Assembly (NCBI GenBank): GCA_023393235.1 | Contig: JAEWMH010000020.1 | Coordinates: 1-64,000, forward strand | Source: Bacillota bacterium | GTDB lineage: Bacteria; Bacillota; Bacilli; Paenibacillales; NBRC-103111 | Length of the DNA: 64,000 nucleotides | Direction: 5' to 3' | Shown: positions 1-9,538 of the stretch, one piece after another | Layout: every line of letters starts with the position of its first letter | Position numbering within the stretch: the stretch's first letter is position 1 | Made by a program: the position numbers and the translations under genes | Notes under the pieces: generated by a model | Told to the model about the DNA's origin: nothing | The model's input: only the letters and a program-made list of their open reading frames with translations | The model's database searches: none

Positions 1-2
1 TG

Positions 3-41
3 ACCGAAGGCCAGAAAATAATCGACAGCAATAAAAAATAA
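3..41 (+). CDS. 3' end of an upstream gene (partial, tentative)
   Basis: Reading from base 3 gives a short in-frame tail ending in DSNKK and a TAA stop at 39-41. A charged, Lys-rich tail like this would suit the C-terminus of a sugar-binding lipoprotein or another protein of an ABC system, which commonly sits next to YesM/YesN pairs. Only 12 residues are visible, so identity and even coding status are uncertain. Confidence 0.25.
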   Translation, partial: TEGQKIIDSNKK

Positions 42-145
42 GAGGAATAAAGCCAGGGGACCGCGGATTGGAATGCGGCTCCCCTTGTTCCTGTCCGGCG
101 GTTCAAGGTAAAATCGGATCAGGTGGGGGGAAAGGGGGAGGGATC

Positions 146-1915
146 ATGAATTGGCTGATGCGGATCTCCTTTTACCGCAGGCTGCAGGCGGCCCTGCTGT
201 TGTTCCTGATTTTGCCACTTCTCTTGATTTCCTTGATTTCCTATAGGATGAACAAGGAAGCGAACGAAGAGAATGTCCGGACCAATATGAAGGGAATTAT
301 CGGGATTCTGGCCAATGATTTATCCAAAACGGCCAATGACGTCACCTTCACTGTCAATCAATTTTCCAGCGGTACACAAAACAGGCTGTTCACTAACCTG
401 CGATTTTTGAAGGACATGGATTCCTTCTCGGGGTTCCAGCAGTATCAGACCTTCCTTAGTGTGAATGAGGAGGCCAAGGTGTTGATCGGGAAGCTGTCCT
501 TGGCCCAAGTCAGTATGATTTATGTGAATCAGGCCGGGTTTCCGTTGGTTGGGCTGCAAAATAGGGAGGAACATGAAGCGCTGATGAAGCGGGAGCCCCG
601 ATTCCGGCCCATGCCCTATGCCCAGGCTGTAATGGGTGTGGTGGAATGGTTCAGAGTGGAGTCCAAGATGGTGGATTCCGGCTCTCCCCCGGGTCAATAC
701 GATCTGTACATCAAAAAATCTATTTATGATCCCATCCATGATGAGATCATCGGCACTTTATTTTTCCGGCTCCCCTATGCGTACTTTCAACAATTGCTGG
801 CTAATGCGGGCGCAGGGGTGTTCTCCATCTACGAAAAGGATCAATCTCTCCTTGCGGGGATGCCGGGCAGCCCGCCGGTTCTGAGCAATAAGCCGGAAAA
901 GGGCTGGATGCGAGAATATACAGAGGTGCCTGGCACATCCTGGACCTTAAGCTACGATATTGAAAAAAAGGCCGTTACCGGGGAGCTCACCCAACGGTAT
1001 TCCCTTATATTGTCGTTTGTTTTGATCGTGTTGTTTGTTTTTCTGTTCATCTCCGTGGTGCTGGCCAAGGGGTTGAACCGGCCGATTCTGAAGCTGATGA
1101 AGGTCGCCAAGCTGTACGGGGCGGGGAACTCTACCGTTCGCTTCCCTGTTCAGGGGCAGGATGAAATCTCCATATTGGGCGGAACCATCAACCGGATGAT
1201 GGACGATATCAATGCCTTAATCCGGCGGGTGGAGACGGAGCAGGAGGAGAAACGGACCATGGAGCTCTATGCGTTGTATTCCCAGATTCAGCCCCATTTC
1301 CTGCTGAATACTCTGAACTCCATCAAGTGCAACCTGGCGCTGGAGGGGGATCAGGTATATAGTGAGGCGTTGGATTCTCTTATGGGGCTGCTCCGTGCCC
1401 ACCTCCGGGTCCATGAGCCGCTGCAGCTGGCGGAGGAATGTAAGCTGCTGACTCATTATGTGTCTATTATCCGGATGCGAAACCGCCTGGACATCGACCT
1501 CCGTGTCGAGCTGCCGGAGGAGTACCGGAAGATTATGGTTCCACGGCTGTTATTGCAGCCTCTGGTGGAAAACAGTGTGGTACACGGATTTACCCGGGCC
1601 ACCCGTACTCCGGTCATTACCGTGAAGGCGGCACCCGCTCCGGGAGGCCTGGTTATTCAGGTGGAGGATAACGGTAAGGGCATGGACAAAGAGCGGGCGG
1701 AGGAGCTGATGGTTAAGCTGAGAAAGGGCGAGGAGCATAGCGGGGAGCGGGGTATCGGGCTGTTTAACGTCATCCGCCGTTTGAAGCTGAGTTACGGAGA
1801 CAAGGCCTGGTTTTCCGTTCAGCCAAAAGGGCAGGATGGCTTTGTCAGCACCTTGTTTATTCCTACTGACGAAAGGTCCGGTGAAGAAAACGGTGATTCA
1901 GGTCATGCTTATTGA
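146..1915 (+). CDS. sensor histidine kinase, YesM family
   Basis: Membrane sensor kinase of about 589 residues. An N-terminal membrane segment (about residues 15-35) is followed by an extracellular sensing region, a second membrane helix near 300-320 and a HAMP linker. The His_kinase motif IQPHFLLNTLNSIK carries the presumed phospho-acceptor His384. The C-terminal HATPase region has QPLVENSVVHG and GKGMD plus GIGLFNV. I chose the ATG at 146 because a strong purine-rich site (GGGGGAGGG) lies just upstream; an earlier ATG at 68 gives an unlikely Gly/Cys-rich extension. The stop overlaps the next gene, its response regulator, by 35 bases. Systems of this class usually control sugar uptake, and a GH35 gene follows. 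The ligand cannot be told from sequence. Confidence 0.9.
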   Translation: MNWLMRISFYRRLQAALLLFLILPLLLISLISYRMNKEANEENVRTNMKGIIGILANDLSKTANDVTFTVNQFSSGTQNRLFTNLRFLKDMDSFSGFQQYQTFLSVNEEAKVLIGKLSLAQVSMIYVNQAGFPLVGLQNREEHEALMKREPRFRPMPYAQAVMGVVEWFRVESKMVDSGSPPGQYDLYIKKSIYDPIHDEIIGTLFFRLPYAYFQQLLANAGAGVFSIYEKDQSLLAGMPGSPPVLSNKPEKGWMREYTEVPGTSWTLSYDIEKKAVTGELTQRYSLILSFVLIVLFVFLFISVVLAKGLNRPILKLMKVAKLYGAGNSTVRFPVQGQDEISILGGTINRMMDDINALIRRVETEQEEKRTMELYALYSQIQPHFLLNTLNSIKCNLALEGDQVYSEALDSLMGLLRAHLRVHEPLQLAEECKLLTHYVSIIRMRNRLDIDLRVELPEEYRKIMVPRLLLQPLVENSVVHGFTRATRTPVITVKAAPAPGGLVIQVEDNGKGMDKERAEELMVKLRKGEEHSGERGIGLFNVIRRLKLSYGDKAWFSVQPKGQDGFVSTLFIPTDERSGEENGDSGHAY

Positions 1916-3476
1916 CGATGATGTGCCGGTGGTGGAATATTTGCGGAGACTGGTTCCTTGGGAGCAGTTGGACATGCAAGTCTGCGCCACAGCCTACTCC
2001 TGCTCGGAGGCCACGGAGATCTTCACATCCGCAGCACCGGACATCTTAATTACAGATATCGGTCTGCCGGACGGAAGCGGAATCGCCTTGGCCAGAGCCC
2101 TGCGACTGCAGCGCCCGGATATGCGGGTGGTGTTCCTGACCTGCCATGAGGATTTTCATTATGTGCAAGAGGCGCTACGGATCGAGGCAGATGATTATAT
2201 CGTGAAGGACGAACTGAACCCCGAGAAGATGCTCCAGTGTTTGCGCAGAGCGGCAGACAAGTTGCAGCAGGCGCAGACCGACCTGGAGAAGATGGCTTAC
2301 AAAAGCGACTTCGAACGGAATAAGGATGTGCTCCGGCAAGCTTTTTTTCAAGACATCCTCCAGTCCTCCGAGCCTGAAGCCAGACTCCCCCAAGGGAAGC
2401 GGCTGGGCGTGGAATGGCAAAATCCCTATTATTCAGCCGCTCTCTGCTGCTTGGATATGGGAAAGCTTCTGCAGGTCTATGGCAGCCAGAGCCTGGACCT
2501 GGTGCTTTATGCGGTCTACAATATCGCCTCGGAGCTGGCGGCGGGAGTGCCCATAACACCGTTTATGTTCAAATCCTCCGGGCTTTGGCTGGTGCTTAAC
2601 ATTCCGGAGCCGGACAGCGCCAGAGACATATGGATACACTATCTCCCGGAGTTGCGGCAGAAAATCAATGAATACCTGCGGATTGACGGGTTTTTTCTGC
2701 TTCATGAGGATACCGGCAGCTTGCAGGAGCTGCGCCGGCTGGTTGCCCGGATCAAGGAGCATTGGAAGGACCATTTTTACGAAACGGCATGGTTAAGCCG
2801 CATCTCCGGCAGCAGCAGGGCGGGCACAGAGGCGGAACCGGATGAAATGCGGGGCAATCTGGAGGATTGTGCTGTCAAGTGGGTTAAATCCCTGGAGGAA
2901 AAAGACCGCCTGCATGCCCAACTGTACATCGGCACCATCGAGAAACTGCTCGCTGCCCGTCAGCCGGGGGCGCCGGAGGTTCTGGAGTATTTCGGGCGGA
3001 TGCTCCAGGAAGGAGGCTACAAGCTGGGAGTCTCCCCAACACAGCCCGTCTTGTCCTGCCTGGCCCAGTCGGTGCGGCTTTGCAGCGCCCTCCGGGTGGT
3101 CCAATGGTTTTCGGAGCAATATCTGGAGAGCGGGGGCGGCACCGGCCGGGAGGCCAGAGAGGACAGTCCCGACCTGAAGGTGATCAATGCGCTGATCCAT
3201 GAGCATATGCAGAGGAATTTCACCGCGATTGATGCGGCCCGGGTGCTTCATTTAAACCCCAGCTACTTCTCCCGCTACTTCAAAAAAATCGCCGGTGTCA
3301 ATTTCACCGATTATGTCCATCTCCTGAAGATGGAGGAGGCCAAACGGCTGCTTGCGGAGCATAATGAAACCGCCGAAAATGCAGCCTATATGCTGGGTTA
3401 TTCCGACCGTGCCTATTTCTCGAAGGTGTTCAAAAAATATACCGGGAAAAATCCCAGCGACTATAAGCAGCACTAG
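1881..3476 (+). CDS. response regulator with AraC-type DNA-binding domain (YesN family)
   Basis: About 531 residues. The receiver domain opens with VMLIDDD and carries the presumed phospho-acceptor Asp59 in ITDIGLPDGSG. A long middle linker follows, then a C-terminal AraC/XylS double helix-turn-helix (about residues 430-531) with the family pattern LNPSYFSRYFKK and GYSDRAYFSKVFKKYTG. GTG at 1881 is preferred, with GAAAGG a few bases upstream; a GTG start overlapping the kinase gene implies translational coupling. The likely partner is the kinase encoded directly upstream and a likely target is the GH35 gene that follows. These regulators typically activate sugar-transport and glycosidase operons. 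Confidence 0.9.
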   Translation: MKKTVIQVMLIDDDVPVVEYLRRLVPWEQLDMQVCATAYSCSEATEIFTSAAPDILITDIGLPDGSGIALARALRLQRPDMRVVFLTCHEDFHYVQEALRIEADDYIVKDELNPEKMLQCLRRAADKLQQAQTDLEKMAYKSDFERNKDVLRQAFFQDILQSSEPEARLPQGKRLGVEWQNPYYSAALCCLDMGKLLQVYGSQSLDLVLYAVYNIASELAAGVPITPFMFKSSGLWLVLNIPEPDSARDIWIHYLPELRQKINEYLRIDGFFLLHEDTGSLQELRRLVARIKEHWKDHFYETAWLSRISGSSRAGTEAEPDEMRGNLEDCAVKWVKSLEEKDRLHAQLYIGTIEKLLAARQPGAPEVLEYFGRMLQEGGYKLGVSPTQPVLSCLAQSVRLCSALRVVQWFSEQYLESGGGTGREAREDSPDLKVINALIHEHMQRNFTAIDAARVLHLNPSYFSRYFKKIAGVNFTDYVHLLKMEEAKRLLAEHNETAENAAYMLGYSDRAYFSKVFKKYTGKNPSDYKQH

Positions 3477-3512
3477 GATAAATATCCTCCATGAGAATCC
3501 TTACTTCCTGCA

Positions 3513-3541
3513 TTCTTGTTGTTCCAGAGGGATGTTATACT
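3513..3541 (+). promoter_or_regulatory. weak sigma-A-like promoter before the GH35 gene
   Basis: TTCTTG and TATACT are separated by 17 bases and lie 45 bases before the GH35 start. The -35 is poor, as expected for an activator-dependent promoter, and the upstream AraC-type regulator is the obvious candidate. The call rests on pattern only. Confidence 0.3.
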
Positions 3542-3585
3542 GGGGGCAAACAGGCAATAAGGATGAGGAAGGCAGGGATCAAGGG

Positions 3586-5955
3586 ATGAAAAAGCATATT
3601 GGGGTGGACACGCTCCCCCGGATGGCGGAAAAGCGGATGGCGGGCTTCGGCGGGGCTCATCCGGCGTGGGGGGAGTTTGCGGTGAACAGCAAACACCTGC
3701 TGAAGGACGGGGCTTCCTGGATGCCGATCATGGGAGAATTCCATTACAGCCGCTACCCGGAAGCGCAGTGGGAGGAGTCTATCCGCAAGATGATCGCCGG
3801 CGGTGTGACGCTTATCGCCACATATGTATTCTGGATTCACCATGAGGAAGTGCGCGGGGAATTCGACTGGAGCGGACAGCGGAACCTGCGCCGGTTTATA
3901 GAGCTGTGTGCAGCGTACAAGCTTCCATTGTTTTTGCGCATCGGCCCCTGGTGCCACGGGGAGGTCCGCAATGGGGGTTTCCCGGATTGGCTGGTGGCGG
4001 AGGATATCGCCCACCGCAGCAATGATCCGGTATATATGGAGCATGTGGAGCGGCTCTGGACAGAAATCCGCAGCCAGGTGCAGGGGCTGCTGTTTAAGGA
4101 CGGCGGGCCGGTGCTGGGCATTCAATTGGAGAATGAGTACGGCCATGCCGGCGGTTTGAATGGAGAAGCGGGCAAGGCGCATATGCTTGCCCTGAAGGAG
4201 CTGGCTATCCGGCTGGGTCTGGAGGCGCCCTTCTATACCTCCACCGGCTGGGGGAACGGGGTTGTGGTGGAGGGAGAGACCCTGCCCGTGCTGGGCGGCT
4301 ACGCCGACGCGCCGTGGACCCGGAATGTGGAGCCCTTGAAGCCGACGGTGGAATATCTGATCCGTCCGGTATTCCTGGATTCGGATATCGGGACGGATCT
4401 GGTGAAGCCGCTGTCACCGGGGGAATATTCCTATGATGTGCGGACCCAGCCGTATCTGACCGCCGAGTTGGGCGGAGGCATTCAGGTAACCGGCCACAGG
4501 CGGCCTCTGCTGGCAGCGGATGATACGGAAGCGCTGGCCTTCACGAAGCTGGCCTCCGGCGCCAATCTGCTGGGGTACTATATGTATCACGGGGGCACCA
4601 ATCCGGCGGGTAAGCTGACCACGCTGCAGGAATCCCGTGCCACCGGGTACCCCAACGACGTGCCGGAGCTGTCCTATGACTTTCAGGCGCCCATCCGGGA
4701 GTATGGGCAGATCTCCGCCGCGTACCGCCATCTGAAGCGGCTGGGGCTGTTCGCGGCGGACTTCGGCCAGGGGCTGGCCGCCACGGATTGTATCTTCCCG
4801 GCGGACTCCGCCCAGTCGCCGGAGGACCCGGATGCGCTGCGCTATTCGCTGCGCATCGGCGAAGACGGAGCCGGCTACGTGTTCGCCGGCAACTACCAGC
4901 GCTTCGCGCCCATGGCGGCGAAGCACGGGCTAGAGCTGGCGGTGTCCCTGCCCGGCGGGGACACCTGCCGCTTCCCGGCGCTGAACCTGCCGGGGCAGTC
5001 CTTTCTCTTTATGCCCCTGCGCATGCGCCTGGGGGCAGAGGTATTGCTGCACACGGCCAATGTGCAGCCTCTGTGCCGCGTCGGCGGTGACGGGGGGCCC
5101 ACCGCCTATGTCTTCTTCGCCCTGGACGGCAACCGGCCGGAGTACCGGTACGCCCGGGAGGGCATCGCCTCCATCTCGCATAAGGGCGGAGAGGTTGCGG
5201 AGGGGGAAGCCGGTTGGACGGTCCGTTTGAACGAAGGGGCCACCCGGCAGATCACGGTAATCACCACCGCGGCAGGGGAAACGGTTCACGTGGTGACACT
5301 AAACCGGGAGGACGCCGCCAACGCCTGGAAGCAGCGGTCAGCCAACGGCGGAGAACATCTGGTATTGTGCGGGGGAGACTGGGTATCCATCCGGCAGGGA
5401 ACAGCACAGCTTTCCTCGCGGAGCGCCAGCCTCGATATGGCGCTGTATCCGTCGTCAGCCGTCGCCGTTGCGGAGGGGGCGGCAAAGCTCACGCAGATTG
5501 GCTCCCATACCGGAGCGCATCCCGCCTTTGCAGACTTTACAGTCCGCTTCCCGCAGGTGCAGCCGAAGCTAACTGTCCGTGAGATGGAAGCGGCTGCTGA
5601 CGAAAGCAAAACCTACCTCCTGGAGCTGGACTCTGACCCATTAGCAGGGGAGGCGGTCCAAGATTGTTTCCTGAGGCTGGACTTTCTGGGAGACCGGGCG
5701 GATTTCCTCATCAACGGGGCAAAAGTCGCAGACTGGTTCTACAACGGGGAAGCCTGGGAGATCGGGCTGAGGCGCTTCGCGGACCGGCTGTCCGGCGCGG
5801 AGCTCAAGGTGATGGTTTATCCGCTGCGTGCATCAGACCCCATCTATATGGACATGCCGCCCCGGTTTCCGGCGGATGGAAGCCCCTTATGCGCTCTCGT
5901 ACAAGCGGAGGCGGCAGTGGAATATACATCCGTTTTGGAGCTCCGCAACGATTGA
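3586..5955 (+). CDS. glycoside hydrolase family 35, beta-galactosidase-like
   Basis: A 789-residue cytosolic protein with no signal peptide. The N-terminal TIM-barrel carries GH35 hallmarks: GEFHYSRYP, the acid/base motif in QLENEYG (Glu184), the predicted nucleophile in LTAELGGG (Glu294), then YHGGTN and a YDFQAPI-REYG segment. The remainder is beta-rich accessory sequence. GH35 enzymes release terminal beta-linked galactose (sometimes other sugars) from oligosaccharides. ATG 3586 follows AAGGG and fits the family start better than earlier in-frame codons inside the previous gene. The gene sits between two kinase/regulator pairs, which suggests it is part of an imported-oligosaccharide pathway. 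The true substrate is unknown. Confidence 0.9.
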   Translation: MKKHIGVDTLPRMAEKRMAGFGGAHPAWGEFAVNSKHLLKDGASWMPIMGEFHYSRYPEAQWEESIRKMIAGGVTLIATYVFWIHHEEVRGEFDWSGQRNLRRFIELCAAYKLPLFLRIGPWCHGEVRNGGFPDWLVAEDIAHRSNDPVYMEHVERLWTEIRSQVQGLLFKDGGPVLGIQLENEYGHAGGLNGEAGKAHMLALKELAIRLGLEAPFYTSTGWGNGVVVEGETLPVLGGYADAPWTRNVEPLKPTVEYLIRPVFLDSDIGTDLVKPLSPGEYSYDVRTQPYLTAELGGGIQVTGHRRPLLAADDTEALAFTKLASGANLLGYYMYHGGTNPAGKLTTLQESRATGYPNDVPELSYDFQAPIREYGQISAAYRHLKRLGLFAADFGQGLAATDCIFPADSAQSPEDPDALRYSLRIGEDGAGYVFAGNYQRFAPMAAKHGLELAVSLPGGDTCRFPALNLPGQSFLFMPLRMRLGAEVLLHTANVQPLCRVGGDGGPTAYVFFALDGNRPEYRYAREGIASISHKGGEVAEGEAGWTVRLNEGATRQITVITTAAGETVHVVTLNREDAANAWKQRSANGGEHLVLCGGDWVSIRQGTAQLSSRSASLDMALYPSSAVAVAEGAAKLTQIGSHTGAHPAFADFTVRFPQVQPKLTVREMEAAADESKTYLLELDSDPLAGEAVQDCFLRLDFLGDRADFLINGAKVADWFYNGEAWEIGLRRFADRLSGAELKVMVYPLRASDPIYMDMPPRFPADGSPLCALVQAEAAVEYTSVLELRND

Positions 5956-6110
5956 GCAGCCCAGGCACTGTGACAGATCGTAAGATTTTATCCGTTTGCA
6001 GTTAAATTTTTGCTGTTTGGTTTGCAGCCGACGGTGCTACAATATGAATAACTGTATTTGGCGGAGGAGCTTAAAGCAGCTTCTCCGCTTTCTGCTACCC
6101 GGAGGTTCCC

Positions 6111-7958
6111 ATGATCATAAAACGGCGTCCTTTGCTCCAGTACATCCGGCAGCACTTTAAGGTAAAGCTGATTATCAGCTTATCTGTGATTATTACTGTC
6201 TGTTCAATGGTAACCGGTTACATTTCCTACCGGATTAATTTGAATCTGTTCGAAGGGGAACTGAGCGACCAGTACCTGAAAACCAGCGGGCAAACCATGG
6301 TGCAGATCGGGTACAAAATTCAGGACATCTACCGGATTACGGATTTTATTTTTTTTCACCCGTATGTGGAGCAGCTGATTCTCAATATGCAGGCGGAGGC
6401 CCGGGAGCATGAAAGCGCGGCGTACCGCAATTACCTGCTGGAGCGGGAGCTGGCGGAGGTGCTGCTTCCCCTCAAGAGCGAAACCACGCATATCCGGGCG
6501 GTGTACATTACGGACGTGCGCGGCAACAACTTGTACTACAGCCAATCCAATATATCGCGTCCCCCCCAGTTCCCGGAATTCTATAAGCAGGTGGAAAAGG
6601 GCATGCTCAATTCCTCGGCGGAGATCGTGTGGCAGCGGCTGATGCTCCGGGACGGGCTGGAGCCCACAGGGGAAAAAAGCTACCTGGTGGCAGCAAGGAA
6701 GCTGAAATCCACCAAGCAGCACACCTTGTACGGCACTGTCATCCTGATTATTGACGAAGCCTTCTTCGCGGAATCTCTGGACCCGCTGCTTACGGACCAG
6801 GCCATGGGGGCATATCTCTATGACCAGTATAACCGTCTCCTGTACAGCAGGGAGCCCCCCGGGCCGACGGGCTTCCGGCCTAAGCTGGAGGAGGGGGAGG
6901 GCACCTTCATCCAAAGCAACAGCACTGCCGATTACCTGGCCGTTACCAGTGTGTATGAGCCCCGGGCGTTTAAGCTGCTCAGCGGCGTCTCCCTGTCCGA
7001 AATCCAGAAAAAAAGCCGCAATGTCTACAAGCTGGCGCTGATATCCGGATTTATCAGCATTCTGCTGATGACCGCAAGCGTTTCTTTCCTGGGCGGAAAA
7101 ATGCTCAAGCCTCTGCAGGTGCTGGTGAGGGCGATGCACCGGGTGCGGGAGGGGAATCTCCAGGTGGCCATCCCCAAGGCCTCCGCCGATGAATTCGGCT
7201 TCCTGACGGACAGCTTCAACCGGATGATGTCCAATATCGATACGCTGATCCAGGAGGTATACGTCAGCAAGCTCAGCGAGAAGGAGGCGGAGCTGAAGGC
7301 GCTGCAGGCCCAGCTGAACCCCCATTTTTTGCATAACACCTTAAATACGATCTACTGGAAGATCATTCTGCTCTACGATGACGAGGAAACGGCCTCTCTG
7401 GTCACCAGCCTGTCGGACCTGCTGAAATATTCGTTGGAGCCGGTGACCACCCCCAGTACCCTGCAGGAGGAACTGGCCCAGATCCGCAACTATATCACGA
7501 TTCAGGAGGCCCGCTACGGAAGCGATCTCCATGTAAATATCGGGCTGGAGGCGGGACTGGAGGAGGGAGGCATGCAACGGCTGCTGCTGCAGCCGCTGGT
7601 GGAGAATGTGTTTATCCATGCCTTCCGCGATATGACGGGAGAGAAGCGGTTGTCCATCCGCGCTTACCGGGAAGGCTCGGATCTGCGGATTGACATTGAG
7701 GATAACGGCTGCGGCATCCCGGCCGGAACGGTGCGCCGGCTGCTGGCTGACCAAACCTGCCACAATGAAAGCAGGGAGCGGGAGAGCATCGGCATCCGCA
7801 ATGTGATCAGACGGATTTATTTGGTGCACGGCGGCGCGTACGGGCTAGAAATTCATCCCCTCCTGCAAGGGACACGGATGAGTCTGAGGCTGCCTTTTAT
7901 AACAGAGCCGGATAAGAAGGAAGGTGAGCAGGATGCGGATTCTGCTGGTGGAGGATGA
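6111..7958 (+). CDS. second sensor histidine kinase, YesM family
   Basis: A 615-residue membrane kinase. The layout is a TM helix near residues 20-42, an extracellular sensor, a TM helix near 300-320, a HAMP domain ending about residue 375, then QLNPHFLHNTLNTIYW with presumed phospho-His405. The HATPase domain has LLLQPLVENVFIHA, DNGCGIP and GIGIRNV. The start ATG follows CCGGAGG. It is paralogous to the first kinase of the window but clearly diverged in its sensing part, so it probably reads another ligand. Its end overlaps the following regulator gene by about 26 bases. Confidence 0.9.
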   Translation: MIIKRRPLLQYIRQHFKVKLIISLSVIITVCSMVTGYISYRINLNLFEGELSDQYLKTSGQTMVQIGYKIQDIYRITDFIFFHPYVEQLILNMQAEAREHESAAYRNYLLERELAEVLLPLKSETTHIRAVYITDVRGNNLYYSQSNISRPPQFPEFYKQVEKGMLNSSAEIVWQRLMLRDGLEPTGEKSYLVAARKLKSTKQHTLYGTVILIIDEAFFAESLDPLLTDQAMGAYLYDQYNRLLYSREPPGPTGFRPKLEEGEGTFIQSNSTADYLAVTSVYEPRAFKLLSGVSLSEIQKKSRNVYKLALISGFISILLMTASVSFLGGKMLKPLQVLVRAMHRVREGNLQVAIPKASADEFGFLTDSFNRMMSNIDTLIQEVYVSKLSEKEAELKALQAQLNPHFLHNTLNTIYWKIILLYDDEETASLVTSLSDLLKYSLEPVTTPSTLQEELAQIRNYITIQEARYGSDLHVNIGLEAGLEEGGMQRLLLQPLVENVFIHAFRDMTGEKRLSIRAYREGSDLRIDIEDNGCGIPAGTVRRLLADQTCHNESRERESIGIRNVIRRIYLVHGGAYGLEIHPLLQGTRMSLRLPFITEPDKKEGEQDADSAGGG

Positions 7959-9495
7959 GCCCATGTTCCGCAAGGGGCTGGCCAAGATGATCGGCGGATT
8001 GGGGACGGGCTGGGAGGTATGCGGTGAAGCCGAGAACGGGGAAGAGGCGGAGCAGCTTGTGGAGCAGCTGCGACCGGATCTGATTATTACGGATATCCGC
8101 ATGCCCTTGATGGACGGTCTGGAGCTGCTGAAACGGGTGAAAACAAGTCATCCTGACGTGGCCGTGATTGTGATTACAGGCTATCAGGATTTCCAGTATG
8201 CCCAGTCAGCGCTGCGGAGCGGCGCGTTGGATCTACTGGTGAAGCCCTGCAGCAAGCAGGATATTTGTCTGGTGCTGGATAAGGCGGAGGCTGTGGTGGC
8301 CGAAAAGCTGGAGAAACGCCGCCGGGAGCAGCGGGAACAGAGCCGGCGCAAGGAGAATGCTCTGCGGGAGCTGTTTCTGCGGCTGCCCTGCCGCCCTGAG
8401 ACGGCGGCTGCCCTGGAGCGGGAAATTGCCGGGAGCAAGCTGATCCTGCTGCGGATTGCCGATTATTTTCCCGCCCATAAGCAGTATCTGAAGAAGGATA
8501 TGCCGCTTTTGCAGTTTGCGGTGCTGAATATCATCGGTGAATTGGCGGAGGTTTACGGGACAACGGGAGATCTGCTTATTATTGAGACAGGCCGGTTCGC
8601 TCTGTTTGCGCAACATATGGACAACCGGCAGGAGCAGCTGCTGCGCAGCGCCATAGCCGAAAGTGTATTGAACTTCCTTGGTTTACGGGTGGAGTCTCAG
8701 GAAGCCGTTGCCGTGAGCTCTCTAAACCAGCTTCCCGATCTCTACGAGGAGCTGTTTGGCGTACGGAGCAGCGGTGAGAAGGAAAGCGGCGCTTCTTCGC
8801 CGGAGGGGGCGCAGGAGGGTTTGCCTCTTCCGGACGGAACCGCCAGCAGAATCAGGCAGCAGATGATTTCCGCCCAGTTAACCTCCCTGATCCGGAGCGG
8901 AGAGACGGAAGGGGTAAAGGGCTGTCTGGAACAATTGACCGGAGAGGTGTGCGGCTCCCGCAGGGAGGAATGGAAGATGGAGGCGTTATCCTTGGCCTTT
9001 GCCCTGCAGGAAACCGCCAGGCGCCACTTGGAGGCGGAGTATGATCCCCGTTCCGTCACCGCCCGGCTCGCGCGGCTTCACGAATGCGGAGGCTTGCCGG
9101 AGCTACGGGAGTGGCTGGCCGAAGAGACGGGACGTTTCCTCGCGGCTATGGCGGAATGGCAGCAGAAATACGGCGGAAGCTCCATCGCCGCCGCCGTCCG
9201 TTACATGGAGGAACACTATGCCGAGCAGCTGACCCTGACGGATGTGGCCCTCCAAGCCCATCTGAGCCCGGCCTATTTCAGCCACCTGTTCAAAAAAGAA
9301 ACCGGCCGCAGTTTTGTCACCTTCCTCATTGAGCTGCGGATGGAGAAGGCCAAGCAGCTTCTGGCCAATACGGGCTTGAATGTGACGGAGGTGGCGGGGA
9401 ATGTCGGGTACGATTTGCCCAATTATTTTGCCAAGCTGTTCAAGCAGTTCAGCGGACTAACCCCGAAGGAATACCGCAAGCGGCATCAGATGTAA
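7933..9495 (+). CDS. second AraC-type response regulator (YesN family)
   Basis: About 520 residues. The receiver domain begins MRILLVEDEP and has presumed phospho-Asp54 in IITDIRMPLMDG. The C-terminal AraC domain (about 420-520) shows LSPAYFSHLFKKETG and GYDLPNYFAKLFKQFSG. ATG 7933 is chosen because AAGGAAGGTGA is well spaced before it and MRILLVEDEP is the usual beginning; a GTG three codons earlier is possible. It pairs with the overlapping kinase gene and probably controls the sugar-binding protein that follows. Confidence 0.9.
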   Translation: MRILLVEDEPMFRKGLAKMIGGLGTGWEVCGEAENGEEAEQLVEQLRPDLIITDIRMPLMDGLELLKRVKTSHPDVAVIVITGYQDFQYAQSALRSGALDLLVKPCSKQDICLVLDKAEAVVAEKLEKRRREQREQSRRKENALRELFLRLPCRPETAAALEREIAGSKLILLRIADYFPAHKQYLKKDMPLLQFAVLNIIGELAEVYGTTGDLLIIETGRFALFAQHMDNRQEQLLRSAIAESVLNFLGLRVESQEAVAVSSLNQLPDLYEELFGVRSSGEKESGASSPEGAQEGLPLPDGTASRIRQQMISAQLTSLIRSGETEGVKGCLEQLTGEVCGSRREEWKMEALSLAFALQETARRHLEAEYDPRSVTARLARLHECGGLPELREWLAEETGRFLAAMAEWQQKYGGSSIAAAVRYMEEHYAEQLTLTDVALQAHLSPAYFSHLFKKETGRSFVTFLIELRMEKAKQLLANTGLNVTEVAGNVGYDLPNYFAKLFKQFSGLTPKEYRKRHQM

Positions 9496-9538
9496 GCGGA
9501 CCGGCTGCGGTGCGCGCGAGATGAAGGGAGGGAGCGGA